DNA of 64,000 bases from Echinococcus granulosus. Taxonomy: Eukaryota; Platyhelminthes; Cestoda; Cyclophyllidea; Taeniidae. Position 1 is the stretch's first letter. Each line of letters begins with the position of its first letter. Both the position numbers and the translations under genes were made by a program. Positions 38,301 through 50,400 of this stretch are shown in pieces. The notes below the pieces were generated by a model. That model made no database searches and was not told the DNA's origin. It worked only from the letters and a program-made list of their open reading frames with translations. The DNA lies in assembly GCF_000524195.1 (NCBI RefSeq), contig NW_020170404.1, forward strand, positions 948,997 through 1,012,996. The letters run 5' to 3'.

Positions 38301-41300
38301 CCGATATGTTACCCACATCTCAATTAACAGCTTCAAATTGCCATTGTTGAAGGAACGCCTGATCAGAAACTTGTATAAGCAGGGTTTAGTTTAGAGGTCA
38401 ATTTCTATTATAACTCCCGTTCCTAGTAGACACAAAGAAAATACACATACAAACTCATAATGGGGGAAAACCGAGGCGTTAGACGCTAAGGAATCTGAAC
38501 TAGGTGACGCTTCGAGTTGCTGGGGCAACAAAGCAGTATGAGGTGAAAAGTATCAACAGGTTCCGACTGCGAAAAGAGAGGAAGCATAGGATTCGCGAGA
38601 GTTACCTCCGGTTCTGGTTGTTCGATCACAGTTTGCTGACTCACATACAGATATTCATACAGTAAATATGGGATTGTGAGATCAAGGGGACCTCGGATCT
38701 GGTCCAAGGATTGTGTAATGAAAATGCAACGACTTTGCCTACATTAATATTGAATCATTATGGCTAGGTGGTCGGAGTTAAGGGAAGAGAAAAGCATGAT
38801 TTCTTGCTGAAACTTCATAAACTTCGCAGCCTTGAAAATAGAGCTGCATTTTGCTAATCCAACAGCCCAAATTTAATGATAATTGGTTGGATAGTTATAG
38901 TAAAAGCGCATTTGAATGCAAAAACACCTGAACATCAAATAACTATGTTGGTGTGTCTAAGACCAGAGTTGAAACCTTAGTACTACACTTAACACTTGTG
39001 AAACAAGATGAATTTTAGGCAATGGTCAGAAAAATGTATTTAAATACCATTGAAGACCACGCATCTCACCGCTGCGTGCTTCAAATAGACTCAACGACAA
39101 TAATACAAGCCATATCTAGTAGGCTTATATAGATTTTTAAGTTTAGAAGAGGCAAAAACACATCTGAAAACTCACAACGAGAGGTTTCCAACTGATCAGC
39201 ATGCTGTCCAAAAGAGGCCGCGCCACGGCAGCAAGGAGAGCAGGCAGTTCAAAGAGATCAGCGCACTCCCGCCGAATTCGTGTGAGCCAGGAGGAACATG
39301 CCTCGGGGCTCGATCCGGTATCACCTCTTTTCAGAGCGGACTCGAATTGACTAATGAGATCTAGGGCTGCTGCCAGCTCATCTACATCGAAAGCTGCCTT
39401 TTCCACTACCTATTAAAGCAGATAAAATCCGAGTTATTCCAGCAACAAACATACCCATGGATTGGGAAAGTTAGAAGCAACAGCTCATAGGAGATAAACA
39501 AATACCAGATCAGACGGCACAGTAAGGAACAAGAGCAATTTTGCCATAAGTTACTCTAATAAATATTTTTAAAAATTCCAAGCTTTAAAGCATAGAAAAT
39601 AATACTTTAGCTAGTGAAACAATAAGGGTACAGTTTCGCTATCGTAAATGATGCATGTAAATAAGGAAATGAGGAAAGGCCGCGTCTGAAAGATCACAAT
39701 GACAAGCATGGAGCTAAATAAAACCATAAAACCTCACTGTAAGCAAATAGCCGTGTATTAAGCTCCGAAAATATTAAAGTTCCCTTGGTTTGTCGAATCC
39801 CTTTAAGTTTGTCTAGAGTCCAAAAAACACTAATATCAGAACGATATTTGTTTTAACTACATGGGTGAATGCCCTACTATATCACCAAGCGAGCGGTGTT
39901 AAGTTCTGCCATTATTACTGAGTGACTAGACTCGCAGCCCTTCTATACCCTTAAGCAACTTTATGGTTTAAGGTTTTCCAACTAGTTGCTAATGCGACAG
40001 AGAAGGACTGACGTTAAAAATGAAGACCACGCCCATTGAGAATTAGCGCATAGAATTCGGATGATTTGGGAGTTAAAAACAAAAACGGAAAGCAAAGCCA
40101 GACCCGACTCAGACGATCAATTTCATGTTGTAGTCCAGTAGTCCTGTCCTCCTCATAGCGGGCACCACGATCCAGACGCCTGATCTCATCCTCAGTGGTC
40201 TTGATGACGAGGTCAATATTGTGGCAGAGCACAGGAACCTCGAAGAAGTGACCCTCAATGCGTCGCTCGCGCTTACGTGATTCTGCATCCACAACATCAT
40301 CATCGGCCTCATCGACACGTCGACCGTAGCGCGAGGAGCTGGACAGAGCAGCCTCATAGCCTTCATACACACGCTGCTCCCTCTGAGTCATATCAATCAC
40401 CTTCACTTTGCTCAACTCACTACAACGAAAGAAAGGGGATAGAAAAAACAAAACCAATATGGATAGTTTCCATATGAAACTTACCTGTTCTGGATAAAAG
40501 GACCATGCGATTTGATTGCTGCAGCAGGTGTAGCCGGGCTAACACTAGCAATAAGTTCGTCGGCCGACATATAAATGGCTTTGTGAGAGCGCTTTTCTGA
40601 GCCAGAGTCGCCGTTTACACCTGACTTTTTCTTGTACCTGGGGAGACCCGCTAAAGCAAAAACACTGCAGACAAATTGAGCCGTGCACATAAAAAGCGAG
40701 GAGACTCATTGCTGCTTACAATTATCACTCTGGCGCTCCTGAGGCAACGGAACTGGTTCATTCCCTCTGCGAGGAGCAGCAGCAGCCTCGGGTCCCATTG
40801 AACCGACTGCACCTTTTCCAGCACGCTTGACTGCCTCCACTGGGGTAACAATGCCCTGCCCAGCTTTACCAAGGCCCTCACCAGCTTTGAAACCCATCTT
40901 CTGCAACAACTTCATCCCAATGCCTTTGGTGTGTCGTTCCCATGACCCAAAACCCTGAGTGGTAGATGAAGACGTGAGTTTACGCGACCGAAATGACGCA
41001 GGCTTGGCAAAAACATGCTGCTTTGATGAATTTTCCTTCGCATGGGTGTCCACAGAAAATAAGCGCTTGTCCTCTTCCTCATCTGAGATTCCAACATCCA
41101 GGTCTTCTTCGTTCACCACCGATTCCAAAGTTTTGGAACCTTCCTAGAGTAAAAAGAGTGCATCAACTGCAGTCTACGTATGTTTCTACTTAAGTAACTA
41201 AACGAAAGTCTGCAGCAACACGAAATTCTTAGCGGTATGGCATGGATAATGAGACAGCTTTGATGAATGGGTATGCCCCAGTTAGGACTTTTGCCCGAGT

Positions 41301-41573
41301 CAAATGTCCCAAAGGAATACATTAATGATAAGATACCTTAATTCCACCACTGACAAAAGTGATGGGTCCAGAATAGTTTGAACCCTTACGCTTGCGTATG
41401 GAGGCCATGGAGCTCATGCCACTTTCTTCGGTTTCGGAGTCAGAATCCGAGGCGAAAACACCATATATCTGCTGCTTCTTGGAAGTGAAACCACGGCGCT
41501 TGAGAGGATCAAACATATACTCATAATCCTGCTCTGAAACACCAAACCTATCCATCTCTGGCGACGAATCCAT
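35354..41573 (-). CDS. TFIP11: TFIP11, G-patch spliceosome disassembly factor
   Basis: TFIP11 (yeast Ntr1/Spp382) activates the helicase DHX15 through its G-patch to take apart the post-splicing lariat complex in the nucleus. Exons: 41573-41337, 41143-40720, 40650-40485, 40419-40104, 39409-39176, 37978-37739, 37632-37354, 36069-35746, 35671-35354. Phases agree and give 845 residues; human TFIP11 has 837. The N-terminal TIP_N region is followed by a G-patch (about 149-195; [31 protein letters not shown]). Next come [18 protein letters not shown] and a GCFC domain with [19 protein letters not shown] and NWHPSDAS. The C terminus shows [11 protein letters not shown], as in the human end. The ATG follows directly on a cccgag acceptor-like site. 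The intron after 37354 appears to use a GC donor. Confidence 0.93.
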
Positions 41574-44167
41574 CTCGGGCGCAAGTAAAATCGGGCAGAC
41601 GTGAAAGAGCACACTGAAACAAGTAACCTATAAGAATGAACAAGCTTACAAGTCAAAAAGTGCGTTAATTCATATTTAAATCAATAAAATGTATTTAAAT
41701 GCTGTTGATTTAAGTGCAAAGACTACGTCACACACATTAGGTAAATTGTTAAAACTACCATAAGTTGGGTTTGGTTAAAACAGTATATGAATGGGTGGAT
41801 TTAAACCAAATTTTTAGTTTTCTTTAAAAATTCGTTTACTTAAAGAAAAAAGTATTAACTGATTTATGGACCAACGTAATCCACCTTTGTATTCTGTAAT
41901 CGGGATCGAATAGATGAAAACGACGTAGATGCCTAAAATGTTGTAAGCTGTGGCTGCTGATTCGTTTAAAGTATCGAATTTTTAACTTTTTTTCCATTTT
42001 TGCATAGTAGATATGGAGTAGTGACGAGAATCAGCACCTTTTGTTTTGAGCCTTCCCAAAACTAGTCAGTGGAAGAGAATGATAGAGTTTGATCTCTAAA
42101 CAACGTAAGAAGGGAGTGTCTTTTAGTTGAGAGATTTCAAGCGCTTTAATTTGAATGCTAATATACTAATAATTGTGTGTTTGTCGTCCTAGATGCTCAA
42201 CATTATCCTCGGTCAAAAAGTAATTAACGAATATTTGGTTCCTTCAATTTCTCCTCTCCTGCGCCATAAGATGAACAAAGAGTTACTGATAAATTGCCAC
42301 AGAGTCATTTTCTAGTTGTACTAAAATTCTTTAAAGAAAGATATTGTTGACCTAATCACAAGATTTGTCGAATTATGCGACTTTTGACCCAATAAGGTGT
42401 AGCAAATCAAAAAGGTTTTGGGGAGCAGCATCAAATTAAATTTGGTTCGGCATGATGATTAAATAACTGAAGGAAATGACAGCAGTACTACAACAGCTTC
42501 AGTGGTAAGCATGACAATGATAGCGGCATCGTCTGCACAAGCCTTGGTCCGTATAATGTAATTTCATTTTATGTAAATGTTTACACCTGTGGGAAAGCAC
42601 CAACATTAATAACTTCTTGAACCCCTTTTGTTCGTAAATTGGAGGTAACAGGACTAGTTGATGATCTGCCGTTGATATTTGACCAAGAACACAGCACTTG
42701 AATTAATATAATATTATTCGAGTTGACATTCAGCATGGAGTTCTACAAAACTCTTAAAGGCAGTCCTAGTTTTTCACTTGGTTTCTCAAAATAACACGTT
42801 TTACCAAAGAAAGCAAGTGCAACGCGGCGGTAGTTGTAGTGGACGGTAAGTCCCTAAAGCGTGCAAATTCAAGCAACCCAAGCATAGCAAAGCTCTGGAG
42901 GTCCTAAATGGGCAACAATTCCTCCAGTATGTGGTTTTCCACCATCAAATCAGTCAGTGGGAATTTAAAATTGTTAGAAAAAATCTTTGATTTTTGTAAG
43001 AATTTGTTTTGGTCTCAAGGTCACTTAAAGCCCCGCTTCAGTTCTTCCACCAGGCAGCATGGCCTTCGTGCCATGCCAGTAGCTCTTCTGTGCTCCGACA
43101 ATGTAAATTCTGCCCAAGTATTATGTCCATTTTCGTCCTCAGGGAAGTGTCGCAGCGCTACACCTTGGACCAGTCTGTTTATGGGGTTCCTAACGCGTTG
43201 GAGAGGAAACGCGGTAAAGGTGTACGTAAAGTAAATACAGCAACTGAATGGGCATCATACAGTCAAGCAAGTAACAAACAGCTTTGGGAATCCCACAAAC
43301 TTCTTTTGCTTGTTATTAATTGTTTACGACAGACGCAGGTCATATGTCGCCTGCCAAGGGCGGTGAGTCAGGTAGGCGGGCGATAAGATGGACTTTGGAA
43401 GAGACAATTTCTTACCTATTGCCTTGGCTCTTTCATATTTTCAACATTGCATTCGTATAAAGATTTGGCTTGAGACCTCTTTCAGATGGTTCCCGGCTTG
43501 TAGAGCTCGCTGAAGGTGTTGACAGTTTGCCAGTTGAGTTGGTGTCATTTTCAGCCCTAGTGTTAAGAGTCATCACTAATCCTCCCGTCCGCAACAATAT
43601 GCTCTTCTCTCACTCGCTAATGTTTAACATTCAACAACAGAACTCAGGGTACTTGTCCTTTAAGATCGGGTTCGCTTTCCGGTGCCACCAATGCAGCGGC
43701 CCAAGCCTTTCCTGAATATGTAGGAACAGGCTTAAACAATTTTTATGGGATTTGCAACTAAGAAGCCTTGCCTTTTTTCCTTGTACCTTCATCTCGAAGC
43801 TTTCAATGTCTAGTCGGAGCAGCACCGGATGGCAGTTCGAACTGCATCCACCTGTAAGCGTGGTGAGTGGCGTCGGCCCATAGAATCCCCCCATGCAAAC
43901 ACTACACCAGTCATTCTATATACAAATAAGCTATGTTTAACACAATAATTCAAAGAGGTGGATGGAAAGTACATGCGAGGATCGCAAGGCCCATCTAAAG
44001 GAGAGAAGAGGATGCATGTTTGCGGTATTGTTTGTTCAAATTCTTCGAATGGGATTAATGTGACTAGATAACAGCTATCTCCGCTTGCCATAAAAGTATA
44101 ACCACTCTTCCTTTCTGTTTAAAAATTCCCTTGCTTGGTCAAGAATTGTTCCCTTACTGATGCCCAG
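41574..44167. other. Intergenic region upstream of TFIP11, ending at the duplication junction
   Basis: No gene was supported. The region is AT-rich and includes one dispersed repeat copy (43044-43180). Short open frames between 42908 and 44091 on either strand show no domain. Its right end is the sharp junction with the second copy of the large repeat at 44168. Confidence 0.5.
43044..43180 (-). repeat. Short dispersed repeat, copy 4
   Basis: A hairpin with arms gcatgg and ccatgc (43057-43076) opens the copy. It is followed by agtagctcttctgtgct, ttctgcccaagtattatg, and cctcagggaagtgtcgcagc. The last two blocks match the copy at 32578-32705 closely. The minus strand reads HNTWAEFTLS, against HNTWAEYIYS in that copy. 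Confidence 0.6.
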
Positions 44168-45286
44168 GTTATTCGTGGGGATCTCTAACAGCCAATAATA
44201 CCTACTTTCAGGGGGTAACTGAGCCCTGCACCCTCTTACTACCGTAGGTGATCTGACACCTGCAGGGCAAATCAAACCACTACCTGGCGATTCCTGCTTC
44301 GCCTCCGTTTTTGAGTTACGGCCACTGAGTGTGAGATTGAGTTGTGCAATTGCTGTTTTCTTTAAGTACCAAGATGACTGCGATAAGCACTGCTTCCCAT
44401 TCGGGCTGTATTGTTGCCCAGATTCATAATTTGTCCGCGTCACGCATCTAAGATAGTGAGCCTAAGTTACCGCCTTAATGGTATGACTCCATGACTAACA
44501 AAGGAGCTAGGATAACGTTTATGCGTATTTCCCAACCATCTCAACACTAAAAGTGAGAGACCTGTACAGCGACCCAGCAAATATTGTCAAAGCAATCTTG
44601 AAATCACCATCTGTGGCAGCCTCGAAATCCCACTAGATGCGGTTTTGAGATTTCATCGTCACGAACACATTCATTCCGCCATCACGGTTATCTTAGACTA
44701 CAAAGAGCAATTTGTGTCATTTACTTGCGGCTCTAATGGCAAGTTGCAATGGGATGCCGTTGGAAAAAAGACACGATGTTGCACGAACTACTTCCAAGGT
44801 ATAGGTTTCAGGGTCAAGTGGAGCCAATGGATAGGCATAATCCGCTAACGATGTTGTTTCCCCTTGTACGATTGGGCACCGACACCAGGTCTATCATGCC
44901 TATTTACCAAAGGGTGCCACTGAGTCCTACCTTCGATTTGTAAGCGAATGTTATTTTGTAGATGTGCCCACTCTTAGGCAATTCAATCCCATCAGGAAAA
45001 CCAAATTCTATTGTCAGATCAGAGAATGCTCTCATCTCCATACTTTTTTTCAAAAATTAGCCTAATTATACGTTGCCTCTTCCTTTTTGGATGAAATACC
45101 AGACAAAGTGTCCATAATTGGATGAATGTTGCAAGTGCAGATGTGCCTATCACTCGGCAAGCGGTTGAACAGTTCCACTGATCGCGTGCAGACGCACACG
45201 CCTTCAGCAGCCTCCACTGCCTGTACGCCATCTCGACTACTCGGACTGTTTGCCCAAACGAGTTCACTATGCGAGGGCATTAGGGC

Positions 45287-45717
45287 ACAATTTGCAATCT
45301 AACTAACTTGGCATTGTGTGAGGGCTTCAGTCTGTCGTACTTCAAATTCCACTGACTCCAATCGTTCAGCACATATAGGCTTCTAGTCTCAGGGGTTACT
45401 CGGGAGTATAAAGTCACCGGATAGGAGAGATATAACTTAAACACATTGAACTGAATCCAACGGCAGGCACTAATGCCATTGGTATCGCATGTCTTCTCAG
45501 GGTGACGGAGAATTGATGTGTAACTTGTGTCCAGGGCTCTTGGATGGCTATTGAGGTACCGACTACTTTGTGGCGATTGTCGTGGAAGGGTGGTCAGAGA
45601 GATTGCTGATAAGTATAAAGAGGTGGGAGGATGTGTGACAGAACTACTTCTGATTCCAACCGACAAACCCCACTATGGGACAGTTGACACTCCTAGACGC
45701 CATGGCACTTAGTCAAT
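45287..45717 (+). mobile_element. Decayed retroelement fragment, second copy of 1250-1680
   Basis: This is the duplicate of the fragment at 1250-1680, offset by 44037 bp and without visible change. It was present before the large duplication (or is the same DNA placed twice). Confidence 0.45.
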
Positions 45718-47449
45718 TCCATGGCCAGGAGTGGTCGCTGTTTTAACCCGTCTGCAGTGCGTTAAACAGATAGGGTACACAACCAAAACAGAGAAGGGCA
45801 GAGCATCAGTGGCCTGAAGGGAGATGATGTGTCTTCGTGTACAATGTTTCTCTCTATTCCGTTTTGCTTTGTTTCCCTCTACTCTGCTAGACTCTTCTCG
45901 TTGCTGTGCTGTGTTGGACTGTGAGACGAGATGAAGTGATGTGGCTTGAAAAAGTTTTGCGAGGTCCGTATTACCTTGCCTACATCCTCAACCACACTGT
46001 CTAAGGAGAGCAGTGGGCACTCCTCCTCAATTGACTACGTCTACCTCGAATGGCATAGGTGAGCCGATCCTCGAGATAATGCAATACGAAGCTGAAACAT
46101 GAGCGGGATTGAGCAATCTCACAATAACCGTCCCGGTTGAAAAGCTGTAGGCGGTTTCATTGGCCCTTATTTAGAGACCCTCCGAAGTGATAATGGAACG
46201 GATGACCTCACCGCATAACGCTAAAATGGCCACCATGCTCCTCCGCACAACACACGGCTTTAAGTAGTCCTCACTTGCTCTCCACCACTCAGCAGCCTCC
46301 CCTTCGGCCCGATTTTTCAACCGCCTCTATTCTCTTCCACTGCACTACACTCTGCTTATAACTCCTTTACGCATTCCGCCTAGCCTTCCTCCACCTTACC
46401 TCTGTGTTAAGGGCCACCAATCAATCGCATACACTTGCGCACACGCTACTTTTATCTTATCAGTAGGCAACTGTTGGTCCAGCCCAGTAAAGCTCGACTC
46501 TGCTTCTGCGGTCCAATCAACTGGAATCGCATCACCACACTTAAACCAGCACTTGGTTGAAAACCCTCCCACAATTATTGCACTTCTGCCATCCTTCCCA
46601 CCTCCCCACTTCCCGTTGTTCACTCTCTCTCTCTTTATAACTGCAACCTCCTGGGCACCCTTGAGAGGCTCTTCTGTTCGGTGTTGTGCTGGACTGTGAG
46701 GAGACGCGGTGTCGCCTTTTTGGTCTCTAGCCCACGTGCCCTGCCTCACCCTCTATTTTCATCAGCGTTTTTACCGGCCTCTCGGCCAATTACAACGATA
46801 TCCCACGTCACCTCGCCACGCATCCTCTTGCCTATTACGGCCCCTCACGACCACTGCCAGCCCTACAGCAGGTCTCGAGCCTGAAGACTCAGGTCGGACT
46901 CTTGGCCACCACACCTCCTATTGTCCCCCCAAATCTCCACTTTCCCATCTGTTTACTTCTATTTATGCTTTTTCAGCGTTCCTTTTTTAAGGGGAATAAC
47001 CCCTTAAGTAAATATGCTGCTCTTAGAATATTTATTTTTTGAATTATGCGATTTTGGTTGCCTTTTCGCCGCCCATTACGTAATATGATGTGGGGGATTA
47101 ACCAGAGAGGCGTAAACTTTTAAGATATCAGATCAGATGAAAGACATTCTTGATAATAAACTCAATGGATGAGTTCCCTTTGGCGACAGCGTTATTTGAA
47201 AACCGCGAAATTTGAAAAGTCATCCATCTTTGAGCTGCCCGGTGATGTTGCGTCAAACGCGGCGCCTAAAATTTCAAACAAGAAAGGGTGTAAGTGAATG
47301 GAACTTTTCACCTCATCATGAAACAAAGACACATAAGCATTCACGGGACTCTTAAATCCACTCAGTAAATTCCATCGCGATGCAGAACGGTGGTTTAAGC
47401 TTTCTTGAATCTCCTAATTCAAAATTACACATTCAACCCAGTGCCGCGG

Positions 47450-50400
47450 CTATTCCAGCTTCCTACTCAGCCATATGCGAAATAAAGTTAAGGCTTCAAG
47501 AAATGCCTTCTCACCACACGAATTTGTTTGAGGCAGCACTGGCTGCGTTACTAATTTATTCTGTTTGAGGCTCTGCAACTGACTGAGGCTTGGAGCCGCG
47601 GGTTTTGTGGGGCTCGCCGCGGCAATCTTAAAGTCGATGTCGAGATTGAAGGCGCCCAAACCGCTCCACGTTTTGCCGACGTTGGAAGGGGCGCTCGGTA
47701 CTCTGCCGCTTATCTGATGCTCAGGGGTGGAATTCACAACAGTAGATGACGGCTTTTGGGGTTGTAACTGCAACGAGAAAGGTCAAAATTCAAGCCGATA
47801 TGCAAGTCTAACAACCGTAAGCAGGAATCACTAATGTGGTGCTTAAAATTTGGCAAGAAGCACTTATAAATGCCCTGATTAGATAACAGTGAAAGGAGAA
47901 CCCATATTTGCATTAAGACCGTTACTCAGGTTAACTTTGAGGTTTTGGTGATGTAAAGGTTAAATTGTCATGCGGCCTAGTCAGGAAGAACCACAATTTT
48001 TTCGATAGAACGAGGTCCATGTAGTGATGTCTCCGCTACAGTGTGTGCGAATGGCTCAGCGCGAATTGATGATGACTGTTGATGAAGTGGAGATAAGGGA
48101 AAAAGAGGAGAGGAAGAAGGCTGAGTGACACGTTCCAGGCATCGCAGATCTGGGCCACCACCGACACCAACCCACGCCTGCGCGTGGAGGGTGGAAGGGG
48201 GGTGGGGCGAGAAAAGTGCACGACAGCCACCGATGTGGGGGAGAGATCGATCGAAGGTAGGCGATACCCGCACACGCACACACACTCACGCACGCAGGCA
48301 AATAAACCCCAGCGTCAATGCGTGTGTGTGTGTGTATGTACACGTATCTTTAATTGACAGTACTACATTGGCACAGCACAATAGCGCCTGCATTTACTGC
48401 AAGCCCGCGAGTAGACGGATTTGACTGCCTTGATACGCGCAGGCACCCACTCCCCTGCATACATGCCTAAAGTAAGACGGCGTCATTTGAACTTTGACTG
48501 ATAAAGAGAAGCATTTATGCCTTGTAGAGGCTATTGGAACCAATAAGAGGATTTGAAACACCCTTGTGGCGAAAAACGGGGCGCACTGGGGTTGTGCAAT
48601 GAAGGTGAAGCCTGCTGAGTAGACACTAAAGACAATTGTGTGTGTGTGTGACCTCGCGACTAGCTGACACGTGCTTGTTATCAGTGTGTGATAACTGGTT
48701 GCACCGATTCGGCGATTTGGTTGCTTCAAGTCGGTTGAATTTGTAACGTGCAAAGTGAATGGTAGTTGTGCTTGGTAATGGCGGCACAGTGGCGTTTTTT
48801 CCATCTTTAAACAGCAAATTTCGATTTTGCCTTGGTAGAGAATCTACTGAAGAGTGTCTGCACGAGACATCGAGATTGACTCAAATAAAAGGGCGTTGAT
48901 AGGCGGGAGTGTTATGACAGGTGCCTTGACAAACGCCAGTATCTTGTCAGCGTACTAGATGCCTGCGAAAGTGGGTTCACCACTTCCAAAACAAGTGCCA
49001 GTCGTTGCGTGACAGACCAGTCGTCGAACCAATAGCAAAAGCAGGAGTTCACGAATGCAACGGATAGTAAGGCACGGTTTGCAATCTGCCTAGCTTAGCA
49101 ACTTAGTGTGTAGGCTTTGGTCTATCACTTTTGGAATCCTAACGACTATGGAATTCCAGCACATATCGACAACGAGCTCCACACTCTACAAGAGGAAGAC
49201 ATTTTTCCACTGCGATTAAACAACGCAGGATCTTCAGTTCATATGATTTCAGCTATCGTCTTAACACTGTGGCACTTTTTTCCAACCCCACAGACTTCCG
49301 GTCCTTCTACAGAGCGACAACAAATCCTCAGGGATGACTGAGAAGGCTACATTGATAGCAGTGGTAAAAAAGGTGGAGATCCTGAAATTCTATGACTGTA
49401 AACCAAATCCATACATCGGATGTTATAGATGGTGGAATCTTGAGATCTCATACCAGAAGGGCTATTGAAGCCATTTTCGCAACCACCCCAGTACCATGCT
49501 TGACAATGCGGGAAATAATGCCTGAAGCTATACGGATTCAAACGTCCGTCATGGAGCCGCTCAGGACACTTGCAGGAAGGTGCCCTTGTGTCGAAGAAAT
49601 TAGCCTTCTTTACACCACAAAAGGCCGAGAATAACTCAGCTAGGTAGCTGGAAAAAAAACTAAATTTGAGGCGAACCGGCAACGAGGAATGAACAGAGAA
49701 CGTAAACGCTGCTACTGACAGCTATCAGCACATGAAATGTCAAACGGTATCCCACTTTGAGGAGTACAAAGTCAACGGATCGCAGAGACCCAACTCAACC
49801 GGGTTAACAGAATCCAACGACAGGCCTCAATGCCATTGGAATCACATGTCTTCTCATATTGATGGTAAATTGATGAGCATCTTCAGTTCTGAGCTCGTGG
49901 ATAAGTTCTAAGGTACCGACTACTTTGCAATGATCTACGTGGAAGAGTGACTACAGAGATTGCCGAGGAGTTTTAAAACTAGAAGGATAAGTAACAGGCA
50001 TACTCTTGATTGCATTCTAACTATGAGAGTTCTTCAGACAGACACTATCCTAAGCGTCGTGGCACCTAGTTGTGCCGAAGGTCTCACAATCCCTTTTGCA
50101 ATAATACTCCCACGAGCTACGTAACAGGTAAAACTAAAATCTTGCCACAAAATAATCTGCACGCATGTGATGAAGCGGACGATGGTGGGACTATGGAGCA
50201 AGTGGATGCACTTATCAAATGTTTTGGCTTACTGGGACTGTTGAGGGAGTAAGCGCTGTTGTCATGGCAGTATGTGCGAAGGTAGAAGGGGGAGGAGGTG
50301 ACGTGAATTCGTCGAATAGGGGGTCCACAGATTGTTTGGTCGACTGGGAGCTGGTGGTGGTGATGGTGACAGTTTTGGCCGGTGTCTCGGAGACAGGGGC

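Noticed and set aside
43470..44091. Open frames before the duplication junction on both strands
   Set aside because: The peptides match nothing recognisable and have no exon-like borders; the region is treated as intergenic.
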